From Drosophila miranda (Eukaryota; Arthropoda; Insecta; Diptera; Drosophilidae): a DNA stretch of 64,000 nt. The notes beneath the pieces are model-generated. The model did no database searches. It saw only the letters and a program-made list of their open reading frames with translations, and was not told where the DNA came from. Shown here piece by piece: positions 34,814-47,923 of the stretch (the first letter of the stretch is position 1; the number at the start of each line of letters is the position of its first letter). The position numbers and the translations under genes were made by a program. The stretch covers positions 29,096,913-29,160,912 of the forward strand of contig NC_046677.1 in assembly GCF_003369915.1 (NCBI RefSeq), in the 5' to 3' direction.

Positions 34814-37800
34814 GGCTTTTCTTTTATTTTTGTTTGTTTTTCTTTTGTGCTTATCTTTATTATTTTGAATTGGGATTAATTACGGGGAAGTAGCAAAATT
34901 AGCTTTTTAAGGGGTCAGTGCTTTTCTCATGGCATACTTGACGAAATCATAAAAAAACGTAGGCTTAACTTTTACGATAACGTTCTTGTGAATTCATATC
35001 AATTTTGGGATATTTTGGGAACTGTACTGTAAGTATTCCAAGGAAAAATAACAAATGTATGTAATTGAAGTCTTTGAATATTCCTTGAAGAAGCTTCTTT
35101 TGGGTCTCTGAAATGGATATACATACATATACTAGTACGTACATATGTCCAACCCATTCAAATCAATTAATTCATATATAAATCAAATCAATATCACTAA
35201 TTACAGATTCCATTTACACATGACCTATCTGCTCTACGTTTCCGACTCATCTGTGAGACCCACTCGTATGAATGAAGAGGACCCTTTCAGTTTGTTTTGT
35301 GACTCTGAATCTTTTCAAATCAGAGTTAAATGACGCTTTTTGCTGTGGACAGGGCCGAATGGGGTGGTGGGGAAGGGGGGATGGGCCCTTGCTTAGAGTC
35401 ATTTTGTCAATTAACTAGAAAAAAGCCAAAGAGCGAGAATCACTTAAAGTATTCAATTACAAAATGTAAAACAAGGCAAAAAGAAGAGACGGATAGAATA
35501 GAATTGTGTATGGAATGGGAAATGGAAAAACGGGAGCAACAAAAACCAACAAAGCGAATGGCTAAGTGAAATGAAATGAAATAAAATTGCGGGACAAAAA
35601 AGAAAGAAAACACCGTGCCAGCTGACGCCAGCAACAAAAACAACAACGACAAGGACAGGGACAGACGACGACGACAGAGGTCGGAAATAGCGTGAAACAA
35701 GAAGGAAACACTGAAATGGGGATCGAAGCATTTGATACCCTGATCCTCACTCTGCGGAAAGGGAAAATTCACTGGAAGTGAACATTGGAAAAACAAACAC
35801 TTAAGAGTTTGGAAATCAGATGCAGATCCTGCGTGTAACTCGTTTGCTTATCAAAATCATCATACCCTCTGCCAGGGTATAAGAAGTGCAGCACGAACAG
35901 CTGACAACAGGTGGCCCTGGCAGCACTGTCGCTCTTTCTTTCTCTACCTCTTCCTCTCCCTCCTTCGGTTCTTTCGCTCTTCCCCTCCCACTCTTCCCTG
36001 TTCCAGGCATATGTTCCAGTGGCTGTCAGCGTCCGCTAGCTGGCGTCTGTTGGTATTCTGCTCCTGCAATGTATTTTGCCTCTCTTTTTGTATTCCCTCT
36101 CATACCTTTCCCTCTCTCTGTCTCTGTCTATATATATATAGAGGTGTCTCCTTCTGGCCTTAGAATAAATATACAGTGTGCGCCACCAGCCACCATTCCG
36201 CTCAGCCTCCCGCAGCCTTGCTCTACAAATAATTGTTTTTTCGGCGAGTCAGCCGCGAAGCACGGTGCACGTTTTTTCATTCCTTTCTGTTGCAAATAAA
36301 GCCCGAGTTGTTGCCGCAGTTTAAACTTTTTTCGTCGTGATTTCAGCAGTTGCGGAAGAAGCAGCACAACAGCATCTGTGCCATGAGCAAACAGGTCTCG
36401 TGAATAGATTACAATGGGAGAAACTGGCAATCTAACGAACAAATACACGATTCCCAAGGACGGGCGTTCTCTCTAAGAAGAGATCCAATACTTGGCAGGC
36501 CAATATCCTGGATAGCCGCACTTAGACATTAACTAGACATTGCTGTAGTTGTAGTTGAAACGCATTGCATCAAAGAAAGAACCGTTTGGGGTATGGAAAG
36601 GTGTTCCGAAGAAATATGACTTCGCCACCCACTGTGCAGACAGGAAGAGGCAGTTGTTAACTCTGATTTAATGGCAATGTTGCAGCGAGTGGCTGCAGCA
36701 GCGAACTACCTGAAGCGGTGTGCTCGACCATAGTTACCCGTCCTGCCGTAACTTCCATTCGGCGTGCCATCCTTCTCCACTATCTACCATCCCATTCAAG
36801 CCGAACCCCAGCCCCTCTGCAACCCTTTGGCTATAGCTCGCTGTGTCTGTCGCTCCGGCGGAATAGAAGTGGCTACGTGCTGTGTTTGCGGCTCTCAAGA
36901 TCCGGATGCCTGCTGGCTGCTCGGATGCTGCTCCTGCATCTACGTGCTGCGGTCCTTGTTGTGGGCTTTTAATGGGTTAATGGAGGCAGCTGCTGCCCTT
37001 GCAACTGTTGCAAGCTGCAAGCTCGGTGGCAAGAGCCATTGGCATTATGATAAATACACATTTGGGCAGCAGCATCAGCTCCAGCCTCAGCTCCAGCTCC
37101 AGCTTGGGCGAATGGATTTTTAAATTACTTGTCGGGGGCTCTTCGGTTCCACCAAATTAAAGTTTTAGATGGGAAAATAGGGTCTGGTCCCTTCTGGCTA
37201 TTGAATCAAAGCACATTTCCATTTCCGGACAGCAATTTGCTCAATTGTGGGCAAAAGTTTGCAGTCGTTTGCATAAAATGCTCGTAAGTTGTAAGTTGCA
37301 AGTTGTCAGTGTCACAGGCGGAGGAGGCGGGCCAGGAGGACAGGGACCAGCAGCTGTAGTAGGACAAAAAAAGTTGCAAGCCCACAGAAAATGTGAGGTG
37401 TCTGATGCAGATGCAGACAATGTGCAATCTGTGTGCCAGGTACAGGCACATGTCACCAGCACACTGCCACTTCCATGCATACAGACCCAAGGCGGCATGT
37501 CAACGGCAGTTGCATGAGGAAGAGCAAGAGCAACAATGGGGAAAGACCATGGGAGTGAAAAAACTGTGAATGCAGCCCGCCCTCGCTAAAAAATGGGTGT
37601 GTACGGAGGGCGGTACGTGCTACTGCTGCTGGGCGGGGGCGTGGCAGCACGGAACTTTAATGGTGTCAGTGTAATTGTTAACTCAAGCGACGTTTATTTC
37701 CTGCGTGTCTGCCTCTGTCCGTGTGTGTGTGTATGTGGGTGGGTGCTTGGAAAACCATTGCATACTTTGTGGCGCTTTCATTATATCTTCTTTGCTTGGC

Positions 37801-40800
37801 ACTTTAACGCCGCTGTAAAGGATACAGATGGGCATATACTATATACTAAAACACAAGTCAAGTGTCGCCAGAGCAGTAAAGAGAGAGTTAAGTGAGACAG
37901 AGCGAGAGAAAGAGACAGTATGAGAGCGATACTTAATGTCATCTGTTCTGGCGTTGAAGTAAATTACGTATACGCCATGTGTGTGTCTGCAATTCTTTAT
38001 TACACCCCGGCAGGTGGGTATTACGATTTTCAGAATATTTTTTCAACGTAGTGAAGGAAGGATATGTTTTCTTGATCTGTTTGAACAGATAAAGTCTTTA
38101 ACAGCATAAACTCTTCTGTTTCAGATTGAGATATTTGTGTACATAGCTCAGCTATAAAGAATAACTATATCTTAAGGCAAAAATTGAAACGCTGCATCTG
38201 CATGGGTATCACAGCATTCGACTCCCAAAGCCAGCCCTTCTTTAATGTTTTATACTAGAAATAAACTTCACCACTGAACAAAATTAACTGAAGCGAGCTG
38301 CTGCTCGACTTCACCATTTAATTAACACTCGACGACACGACTCCCCGTCACACACATGTCACAACAACAGCTGAGCCCCCCACCATAACCATTTGTCAAT
38401 CTTTGTGTCAAAATGAAATGTCCAAAATGGAATGTCCGGAATGCTGTTGTTGCTGATGCCGATGTCCCATAAACAGGATAACAGAGTCGTTATAAATTTG
38501 TCTAGACTTCTTTGTCCAGTCCAGGACAGAGGACAGAGGACAGAGGACATCAACGGGACTTCTGGACAGCCTGAGCCAGTGACAGAACAGACATTACGAG
38601 CATTGTCCATGTCCACGGCCATGCTCCTTATTTGCTCGTGCGGGAACTGCAAAGAATTGGGTGGCGAGCCATTTGTCTGGCTGCCACATAAAAATTGTTT
38701 TAAATTAGTTGTTAATTTAACTACTTCGCAGGCCCCAGTGGCCAGAGCCAGAGCCAGAGCCAGCTGCTCGACCGGCGTTCTTTTTCACAGCATTCGGAAT
38801 GGCAATAGCAAAAGCTTAATGGTTTTTTTTTATAGAGCCATGAGGAAGTTTAGGTCGAGACTGGGATAATCATTAGCCACTAAATGTGAATGCTATTTTA
38901 TGGATGCTTTGGGCACTTAAGTCCATAGACTAATGATGGGTTTTTATCGAGTGCAAAAAGTACAACGGGATATAAATTAATCATCAAGTAATTTCTGGTA
39001 TTTCTTTGTATTGCTGGATATCTAATCGTATCTTAGAATACAAATCTATGATTGCTCAGTTACCTCAGCTCCAATAGAACCCTTTGGAATGAATTCCTAT
39101 GGAATTTCTTAAATTGTGTTTACTGGAATTTTAATCACCTTTAGTCCAGATATCATCATTCTGTATGGGATTAACTTTCTATTACACCTTTAATCCGTTT
39201 CATGGTTGTTTATTTCTCAACATCCTGGCAGTCGAGGCAGTCTTTAATCTGCCCCTAAGCCCATTGTTTCAGCAATTGAATCCACACAAAGCCTCACAGG
39301 TTTTGTTTGAATTTTGACTACAAATTGACTTCATTAGCCAAACCGAATGCTTTCCCATTTGATTTATAGGCAGGCCACAAACACAGATGCATAGGTATAT
39401 GTACACATAAACAGAGCTCCGCACAGACATTCGTCGAATATTATCTGTGGTCTTCCGAGTGATTAAGCAATAAATATACAAGTTGACAGTAAATTATTAA
39501 CGTACAAAATGGAAAAAGAGAGATCCAGGGAGTCAGAAAGTCACAAAGTCGGAGGAAAATGGTTCAGAAGTCACTCCAGCAGCAGCTTAGAGACGGGAGC
39601 GTGGCCCTCGAGGCCATCTTCCAGTCAGTTATCGTTATATCCATAGGGCCTTGGCGATTTTTACTGAGGCCAGGCACGTAGTCCTGGTAAATATTTGAGC
39701 AAATATTAAAAGTAGAACAAATTCAAAACGTGACACATTTAAGGGCAAGCAATCGAATTTCTGCCATGGCAGGAGGGATTTGGATTGGGAATTCCTGATG
39801 CGTGGCTGTTTGTCAAAAAAATTGACTTTAAGTGCATATGTCAGTGCTCCAGTGAGTGGCAATAACCTAAATGCAATTCAAAAGTCATTTCGGTTTCCAA
39901 CAAACATTCGCCAGCGACACAAAAACGTTGAAGGCGAGCCGTGGCCCGTGGGCGGGCTCACATGGATTCAGGCTCATGTCTGTGCCTGGGTCTGTATTGG
40001 GGTCTGAGTTGGAATCATAAACGTAAAACGCTTAGCCCTAAAGACAAAAAGAACATATATATGCTCTTATATCTACAGGGGTATTGGGGGCAGGCCGAAG
40101 GAAGAGGCAGCCAACAATGCCCCCAAATGAAACAACAAGAAAAGAAGACTATCTGCGAAGTCGAACCTTTTGATACCCTTAAAGATTGATCGCTCTTGCT
40201 GTGGCCTCGGAAAAAAAAACAGTTTTTCGCTCAAAAAATTGATTTTCGATAGATCGACATATATATTGTCGATCTGTTCATCTATATTTTACAGTAACAG
40301 CCAGTTGGGGCTCGTAGATGCAAAAATCCCGTCAAAATCCTCGTACCTTTTATTGATCATTCAAAAAAGGAGAAGCAGAAGGCTCAGCAGACGGTGGAGG
40401 ATTAGGAGTAAGAGGTGGGAAGGGAAGGGAAGAGGGAGAAAAAACATGGCCGTAACAATAAAAGCACAACAATAAGCAGTAACAACGAGGACACCCATTG
40501 CCGTGCAGTGCCCCATACAGTGGAGACACAGACACTGGAGCGGATGTGGCAGGCAGCAGCAGCCTCGTGGCCATGGCGCTGCCAAGTGTAGCAGATTAAC
40601 GGAATGTTTGTTAAATGGCGCACGGGACGGGCCCAAGCTCTGTGGCAAGATGGTATGTAGGTATTGTAGGCACTTGTAGGTGTGGCTGGGGCATGCCATA
40701 ATGCTCATAATTTGGCTGGCTCTGCTGTGGCATTGCGTCCCTGCCTCAAACCATAGACAAAGCAGACACTAATAAGCCTGGTAGACTCTTAAAATCCAGC

Positions 40801-43800
40801 TTGCAAGCTTCTGGTAGCCTCTCTTTGGAGGCTCCTTAAATTGCAGGTCAGAATTTTCAATTCTGCGGCTTAGTCAACATTTTAGCTAATTAAAAAGAAG
40901 CTCGAAGCCAGGGAAGAAGCTGAAAGATAAATACAAAATGTAAATCGAATCAAAAAAAGGCCACAAATTTTTGCTGCTGAATATTTTCATTTGCCTAATG
41001 CTTCTATAAGCCGCTTAGGTGGTTATGTCTCTGTGTCTGTGTCTGTGTCTCTTTCTGTATTTTGTGTCTGGGTGTGTGGGCGGCATACTTGAGATGCTTA
41101 GGAGATGGTGCGTGTGGGAGAGATGACAATCCTGGCCAGTTAAATAGGGAATATGAGCTGTGAATATATTATTTGATTGTGATAGAAAGTTGTCGTATTC
41201 TAAGAAAACAATAATGAAAAACAATGATTAAAAACTATTTAAAAAAAAACTATTCTTTAATTCGAAAACCCCAGGAGCAGCCCTTAGGCTGAATCCGCGC
41301 TGAAATAAGTATATCCCATTAAACTCGAAACTTTCAATACAAATTGATTTTCATATGCCCTTGTTTCTATTCAAATCAGCTGCTGTGTATTTATTTCTGT
41401 ACGCCTCAATCCACACGAATGGTTTCCTTTGTTGAGGCAGAGAGGCAAGGAAAGAGCCGCAGCTCAAAGCAAAACTCAATTTTATGTGGGGGCAAAATGT
41501 GCAACACACAGCCAGACAAAGACATTGTTGTGCGAGGGAGTACTACGTGTATGTGTATATAAACATAATCTATATATAAAAGTACGGATATACACGTACA
41601 AGTATATTTATATACAATTTCAATTGATTTGCCGTCAATTTCATTTGCCAAAGTTTGGTGAATATGCGCTCAAAGGCACAAAAAATATGACAGTAACAAC
41701 AAATGCCAGATTCTCGTACAAGTATGTATATAGGGCAGACATGCCGTGGGCATGATGAATTATTATACTCTCCATCCATCCATCCTTCCATATCTCATAC
41801 ACATTACGCATACGCACCGTATACATGAATTCAAGTCCACGCCGAGCCGAGTCGAGGCCGCCTGTCAGCATGTTTGTCCGTTTGTCCGTTGTACATTGTC
41901 TAACCACCATCATTCATCATTCGTGCAACAGAGAAATGAGCAACAAGCAACACATTGTACCCATTGTTGTTGTCTGGTTAGTTTGGTTACCCATTTTCCG
42001 CTCATTTTCCCCAGTACGGGTATGTCTCCCTGTTCCGACATCGATATGGCGTTGATACAACGCACACACATTCATCGCGCGGACTTTGTTAATGTACTCT
42101 ATGTATATATTTCTTTTTTTTGTCAGATACATATCTATCTGCATTGTATACTCGTATACCGAAAGCGACCCTCAGGCAATTATCCGTTCAGTTTGGTGCC
42201 TGGCTAAGCCCCAATCCCCAAATGTGCTAATCCATCAATACAGCTCAACTGTAGCTTCAACACTCTGTCTTTCTTTTTTTTTTTGCGGCATGTACATATA
42301 CGAGTTGTTGCCTCAATTTTCCGTACATCGAAGGCCAGTGAATGCTCAACGAAAGCTGCAACTTATTAGAAGTATTCAATAACTTTGTTCCCTCGCGATG
42401 GAAAGCTTTTCTCCTTTCGTTTTCGTTTTCGTTTGTTCATTTTGCAATTTTTGAATGTAATTTCATTTCTTTCTTGATGATTGGATATAAATTGAATGTG
42501 TGGAAGAACATGAAAGTAAATATTGAATGAACATAAGGAATATGGAAATACATCTATTATACATTTATGGAAATATTTAAAAATAAATTATAAGTATTGT
42601 TTGACCCTCTGAAAAACTAATTCAATTTGTCTTATCAAATGGACTGGTGCTGTTTAAACCTTGAATTAAGTAGAACAAAAGTAGACCAAACAAAATGGTC
42701 AGCCATTAGGAGAACTCAAATGTATAATTGCCAGGTAAAAGTTTTCGGCGGCAACTGTGAGACCATTAAAAATCACTTCAAACTGCTTCGACTGCAAATT
42801 TTATTTTACATTTTTTCTCATTATGTGCAAGGAAGTTGGACACGAATTATGGCCAATGTATACCAGCCATTAAAACTTTTTTGTTTGCCAGACAACGATG
42901 AACAGAGAAAGAGAGAGAGAAGTATCAACAGACAAAGAGATAGGAAAATAAAGTGTATGAAAAGAAATGGAAAAGCGGAATAAGCCAAGGTAGGAGCTTG
43001 AGGTGGAAAACGAGTGTTTGACCAAAACTTTTACAATAATCATTTTGGCTCTGACTGACTGGCCATGTCCTTGGCAGAAATTCAAGCAAGCATTTCCCGA
43101 ACATGGTCCAAATGTACATACATATAACTATGTAAAACATAAAACAACAAAAATGTGGAACGAGACCAAGAGATGGATAGAATTGTGTGGGAGAAAAGAA
43201 CAACTGAGATAGAAAAATCAGCAGAGCGAAGCTCCACAAATGCGCGACTTTCAATACAAAAAGAACAATTATGTGCGAAGAGGAGAGTGGGGAAGGGGGC
43301 GAGTCCTGGCCAACTAGCTGCCAATGACAATGGCAAATGTATGTACATATGTACATGAAACGGCAACAGGCAACTGTAAGTCGTTCAAAGTCGTTCTGAA
43401 TTATTGAGCGTCCAACTTGTTCAAAAAATCCAAGGATATCGCTGTACCTTAACCTGTACCTGAATTCTCTTGGGAAAACCTTGCGAATAGTACGAATGGC
43501 AAAAGAATACCGGCATCTAAAAAGTTTAGGTAGAAACTGTCCAAAAGAAGGTAAGATGACATGATGAAAGAAGAAAGGAAACTGGGAGTGAAAGCTGAAA
43601 ATGAGAAAGGAGAGGATGGTACACTCCTAAACTCTCGCCTATATAGCATATTCGTGTATATATGTATGTATATGCCTTAATTTACTCATTTTTAGCGAAA
43701 TGTTAAAAATTTACCAAGCTATTTCGCAAAGCGAATGCTACATAGAGCGTGGGGCAAGAGGAAAATGGAAAGGTGCAGAAAAAGAGGAGACGTCGACTGG

Positions 43801-44130
43801 GTAAACAAGGGGAATGGGTGGGATGGGGTGGAGAGAAAAGCTGAAAACAATTAAAAACTTTGAGGCGCTGGCGAAGAATGCGCCAAGAAATGTGGATGAG
43901 TTTATGGCGTTTTAATTGCTGTGGGCGTGAAAGGGAGGGCGGGAGTGCGTGACGAAAAACAAGAATGAGGGCTGGAAGATGGAAGATGGACGGAAGTCAT
44001 TAGGGCATGGAAAATAGGAGGCGAAGTGAGAAGTGTTGGGGATTGAAAGAATATATTGTTTCCTCCATAAATGTCGTTCAAATATGATTTTATTGGATTT
44101 CTGTTTATCATACATTAAAATCAATTGCTT
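34814..44130. other. Gene-poor stretch, probably intronic
   Basis: No gene recognised. Contains two further copies of the TCGAANCNTTTGATACCCT motif (35723-35741 and 40162-40180), an ATACCCT/AGGGTAT hairpin (35862-35880), AGGACAG repeats (38523-38549), GAGCCA repeats (38741-38763) and a GTCTGT repeat (41027-41050). Confidence 0.5.
38523..38549. repeat. AGGACAG tandem repeat
   Basis: Four 7-base AGGACAG units, the last ending ACAT. Confidence 0.8.
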
Positions 44131-44500
44131 TCATTCGATTACGATACGAATGTAGCGCACGGGTGGCGCCTCGAAGTAGAAGTGGCATGATCCTACACGA
44201 TCCCAGTGAGTCTTGTAGAAAGAAACTACCACGAAGTACACACCATTACAACCAGTCACTAAAATAAAGTCGATTACATAAACGCTGCTCAGATCGAAGA
44301 CACTATCATCTCGGGTTTCTTTGAAACGGAGCGTAAAATGTTTCCAGGAGTGCACGGTAGGGCAGATTCTTTCCAGTTGTCATTTTCACCAGATCATAGA
44401 CAGTCTTAAGTGGGAGACGTACTACTAGACGCCCACACCGAAGCCGAAGACGATGTCGTCGATAATCTTTTCCTTAGTAGAGCTTGCGGACAACGACGAC
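44131..44500 (-). pseudogene. Decayed coding fragment, discoidin-like C-terminus
   Basis: On the - strand three consecutive stretches read like protein but in different frames: KEKIIDDIVFGFGVG (about 44428-44475), then TVYDLVKMTTGKNLPYRALL (about 44345-44406), then a 58-residue piece from DDSVFDLSSVYVIDF to FYFEAPPVRYIRIVIE (44131-44307). At least two frameshifts separate them and a stop lies between the first two. The last piece, with its V-x-Y-I-R-I ending, resembles the F5/8-type C (discoidin) domain as found in BTBD9-type proteins; this is tentative. No promoter or intron was found. It could also be a badly sequenced real exon set. Confidence 0.35.
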
Positions 44501-44641
44501 GTTTTGTTTTCCTGGCTGCTTTAAACGTATTCTTAATATAGTAGTATTGGTGATTTAGATTTAATACAATTGATCAAATTACAAACTAATACTAATTCTT
44601 TTGTTGACTCTTTATCGATTGCAGAAAATGTTTCAATAGAG

Positions 44642-47600
44642 ATGGCAAAACTTTCACGACGTGCCTCGTCGTCTGCAGCAACGCCATCAACAGCAAAAAC
44701 AGCAACAGACACTGCAACAGCACCACCTCCTCCTCATCCTAGTCATGCCACAGGCTTGCCTCAACGCATCACCCGCCGTGCCACCAGCAACCATAACAAC
44801 AACAACAGCAGGCCCCGAGCGGCAGCACTCATTGATACCAGCGCCGATGTCCTACAGGAGACTCCATCGCCATCACCGACACCGCCGACGCACACCAACA
44901 GCAACAACAACACTGCCACACGAAATGAAAGCACCGCTGCACCTGCACCCGCCCACAACACGGCCACGCCCTACATGCCACTGCTGCCTCCGGGCGAGCG
45001 AAATCTGACCGACGCCGAGAATGCCGCTGAGCGAGCAAGGATCCGGGAGGAGTTCTTCGCCACCTACGACGTGATGACCGGCGTGAGGATCGCGGCCACG
45101 CTGGGCGGTTTCTTTGGCCTAATGGTGTTTCTCATCGTGTGGAAGAGTCGGAGCAGCAGCAACGAGACCCTGAAAGTGCTGAAGGACCCCAAGATGGCGG
45201 CAGTGGCCTCCTTGTGCATGCAAGAGGAGGAGGAGCGCGAAATCCAAGAGGCCATTGTAGCAACGGGGATGTCCATATACCCGGATGAGTACGATGCCAT
45301 GGTGTACCGCCGCCAGCGGATGCTCTCCTTGGGCAATGTGAGTGCCCCGCCATTGCTGAACCGAGGCTATCGTTGTGGATCAGTGGGTAGGTTCATCAAG
45401 GGATTTCTTACAATCTACGAATCTAAATCCTCCTGCTTTTTTTTAGGTGGCGTGGGTGCTGGTGTCCCCATGGGCTATAGCTATCTCCTGGAGCCACCGC
45501 GACGCTTCTCCTACTCGGCCATGTCCGCCGGCGGCGGTCCGCCCGGTCCCATAGGACGTCGCAAGAGCGGCTCGGAATCCTCGCGCATCTTCAGCAACTA
45601 TCCCATGGGCGGCAGTTTTGGCACCGACGACTACTTTGTCGAGACCGAGGACGAGCTGGAGCACGAGGAGTACATGCAGAGGGATGCTCGCGACGAGCCG
45701 GAACACCTACATCATCAGCGCACAGATTCCACGCGCAGCAAGCAGGGTTTTCTGTCCGTACCCATGGCGGTGAGTAAACAACCCATTGAAATACAATGCC
45801 TCCAACCAATATCCTTCTCTTGTTCTCATCCTTAGGGTCACGACTCACGTCGCAGCAGTGCCATGACCTGCTGCAGCACGGACAGCTCTTACCTAGAGCG
45901 TCGCACCTCCGCCTATACGCTGGGCATGAGCAATCTGCCGCCGACGCTGCAGAGGAAGCTATCGACGGCATCGCGCACATCAAGTATCGAGAACTGGGAC
46001 TATTACTACCCGGACATCCAGGTGATACAGCCCACGCCGAAGGCTTCGCCGTGTCCGTCGGAGCGCAGCATTCACGATCCCTCGAACATGGCTATATCGA
46101 CATCGACGCCGCCGCGGAGCTCGTGCCTGAGTGCGCCCAGCGTTAAGCGAAAGCACAGCATTGTCTCCTACGATCCGGACAGTGCCCAGGCGGGACGTAA
46201 GCAGCAGATTCATTCGATAAGTGCGGATACCGTGGACGTGTATCCCTACAACCAGACCGCGCTGGCGGACACTGTGGAACTGGGGCTGCCGCTGCCCAAG
46301 CCCATTCAATCGGCCCCGCCTAACAGCGCACATCAGGCCTTCCACTTCTGTGACTCGCCCTCGGAGGAGCTCCGGTTGGGAGTGAGGCGAAAGTTGACTC
46401 TCGTGGAGCTTCAGCGGAACGAGAGCAACAACAACAGTTTCCCGTATACGGCCAATGCAGCGGCACCTGCGAGCACGGGTGGGGATGGGGGTACGGGTAC
46501 GGGTACTGGTACGGTGGCCACCTCCAGCAGCATCAGCGTGGACAGTACTCCTGTGAGCTTGGACCGCCTGAATGGGAGTCTCAGCCTTGGGACCATTTCA
46601 GTCTCGGCCAAGGTGCCGTTGAATGTCAATGGAAATCCCGAAAAAAGAGCGCCACTCGCCTCACTAAGTTCCTTTAAGATTTCCTCGCTGGAGTGCCCCG
46701 ACTCCGAGCTGCGCTCCCTCGAGGAGGACTCTGTGTTTGGGCTGGAGAGTCCCGCAGACACGGACGACGATATGCAGCAGTTGAGCAGCGACAGCGAGGA
46801 GCAGGCCGTGGCCATGGCGGTCATCGAAGCAGCTGCCGCAGCGGCAGCAAAATCAGCAGCGGCACAGGGCCAGGGCACATCGGTGCAGGCCGGTGGCGAC
46901 CTTAAGCCCAATCCCTTGCCCCAGGTCATTGCTTTGAAGCGGATGAGCTTGAGTGGCGTGGCTACGGCGGGTGGGGGAGGAACGGGCGCCCGGCCACGTC
47001 GACCGCTGCTCCAACGGCATCGCACCATCAGTACCGCTTCCAGCGATCGTGTGTCTCTCATTGGGCCACACAGTGGGCAGTCTTTGCCGCTGCAACAGTT
47101 CCAGGGCCATGTTCTGCCAGTGACTGCCGAAGCGGTGCCTCTCGAGACACACTTTGGCGCCATTGTAAGCCACAGTCCACCGCGCCGGGGCCCGCTGCTG
47201 CAGCAGTACAGCGATCCGCAGAGCTTTCCCACGACGACGACAACCACAACGACCACCACCACGGAGGATGACACTTGTTCCACACTCAACACGGAACTGG
47301 GACTCCTGGACGCAGTGGCCGGAGGTGGTGGAACCGGTGGCGGAGAGTCCAATACCCACACACAGTACAGCAGTATGAACACGGTGATCAGCGTGGGTCG
47401 CTCCACTCCCAGTCCCGGTCATAGTCCCAGTGCCAGCGCCAGCGCCACCACAAGTCCCCGGATGGACAATAACTATGCGTGTTCCCAGGCCCGCGAGGCT
47501 CCGGCACTGCAACCAGCTCAACTGCCACTCAACTCTAGACTGGTGCACGATCACGATCCCTGCCCCTCCTCCAAGTCCGACTCGGTGATAGCTACACGCC

Positions 47601-47923
47601 CTCAGAGCATTTGTGTGCCCTCCTCCCTCAAGGACCTGATACTGCGAAAGGGCACTGCTACCGCAGGCATCAGCAAAAGCGCCACGAACCTAAGCCTGCC
47701 CAGCAATGAGGTGGGAGCCAGAGCCACCACCACTTCAACAACGACTGCGACGCCCGCCGTCATGCTAGAGCTTCCCCTGATCAGGCTGCCAAACGACGAC
47801 GAGAACGAAAACGAGAACGACAACGAGGATGTGGACGATGATAATGTGGAGGCTGGCGAAGACAAACGCGATCCCAGCCTGCCCGGCACTTCCAGAAAAT
47901 GGTCCAAGGAGACACTCTTCTAG
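44642..47923 (+). CDS. Large single-pass membrane protein with Ser/Thr/Gly low complexity, unknown function
   Basis: Coding exons 44642-45386, 45447-45769 and 45836-47923 (phases 1 and 0); 1051 residues. The first coding exon starts with an acceptor (TTGCAG, 44619-44624) 17 bases before the ATG, so at least one untranslated exon lies upstream. Residues 1-110 are Ala/Thr/Asn/Pro-rich; about 149-168 (RIAATLGGFFGLMVFLIVW) form one membrane helix followed by Lys/Arg; 175-240 are charged, with YPDEYDAMVYRRQRMLSLG looking conserved. The remaining 800 residues are mostly disordered with Ser-rich patches (SIENWDYYYPDIQVIQP), a Thr run and an acidic Asn/Glu run near the end. No enzyme motif seen. No signal peptide, so the N-terminus is probably a long tail before a signal-anchor; topology unknown. 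I do not recognise the gene name. Confidence 0.85.

Noticed and set aside
46411..47406. 331-codon open frame on the - strand
   Set aside because: Exact shadow of the Ser/Thr/Gly-rich exon of the + strand membrane-protein gene; its content mirrors the GC-rich repeats.
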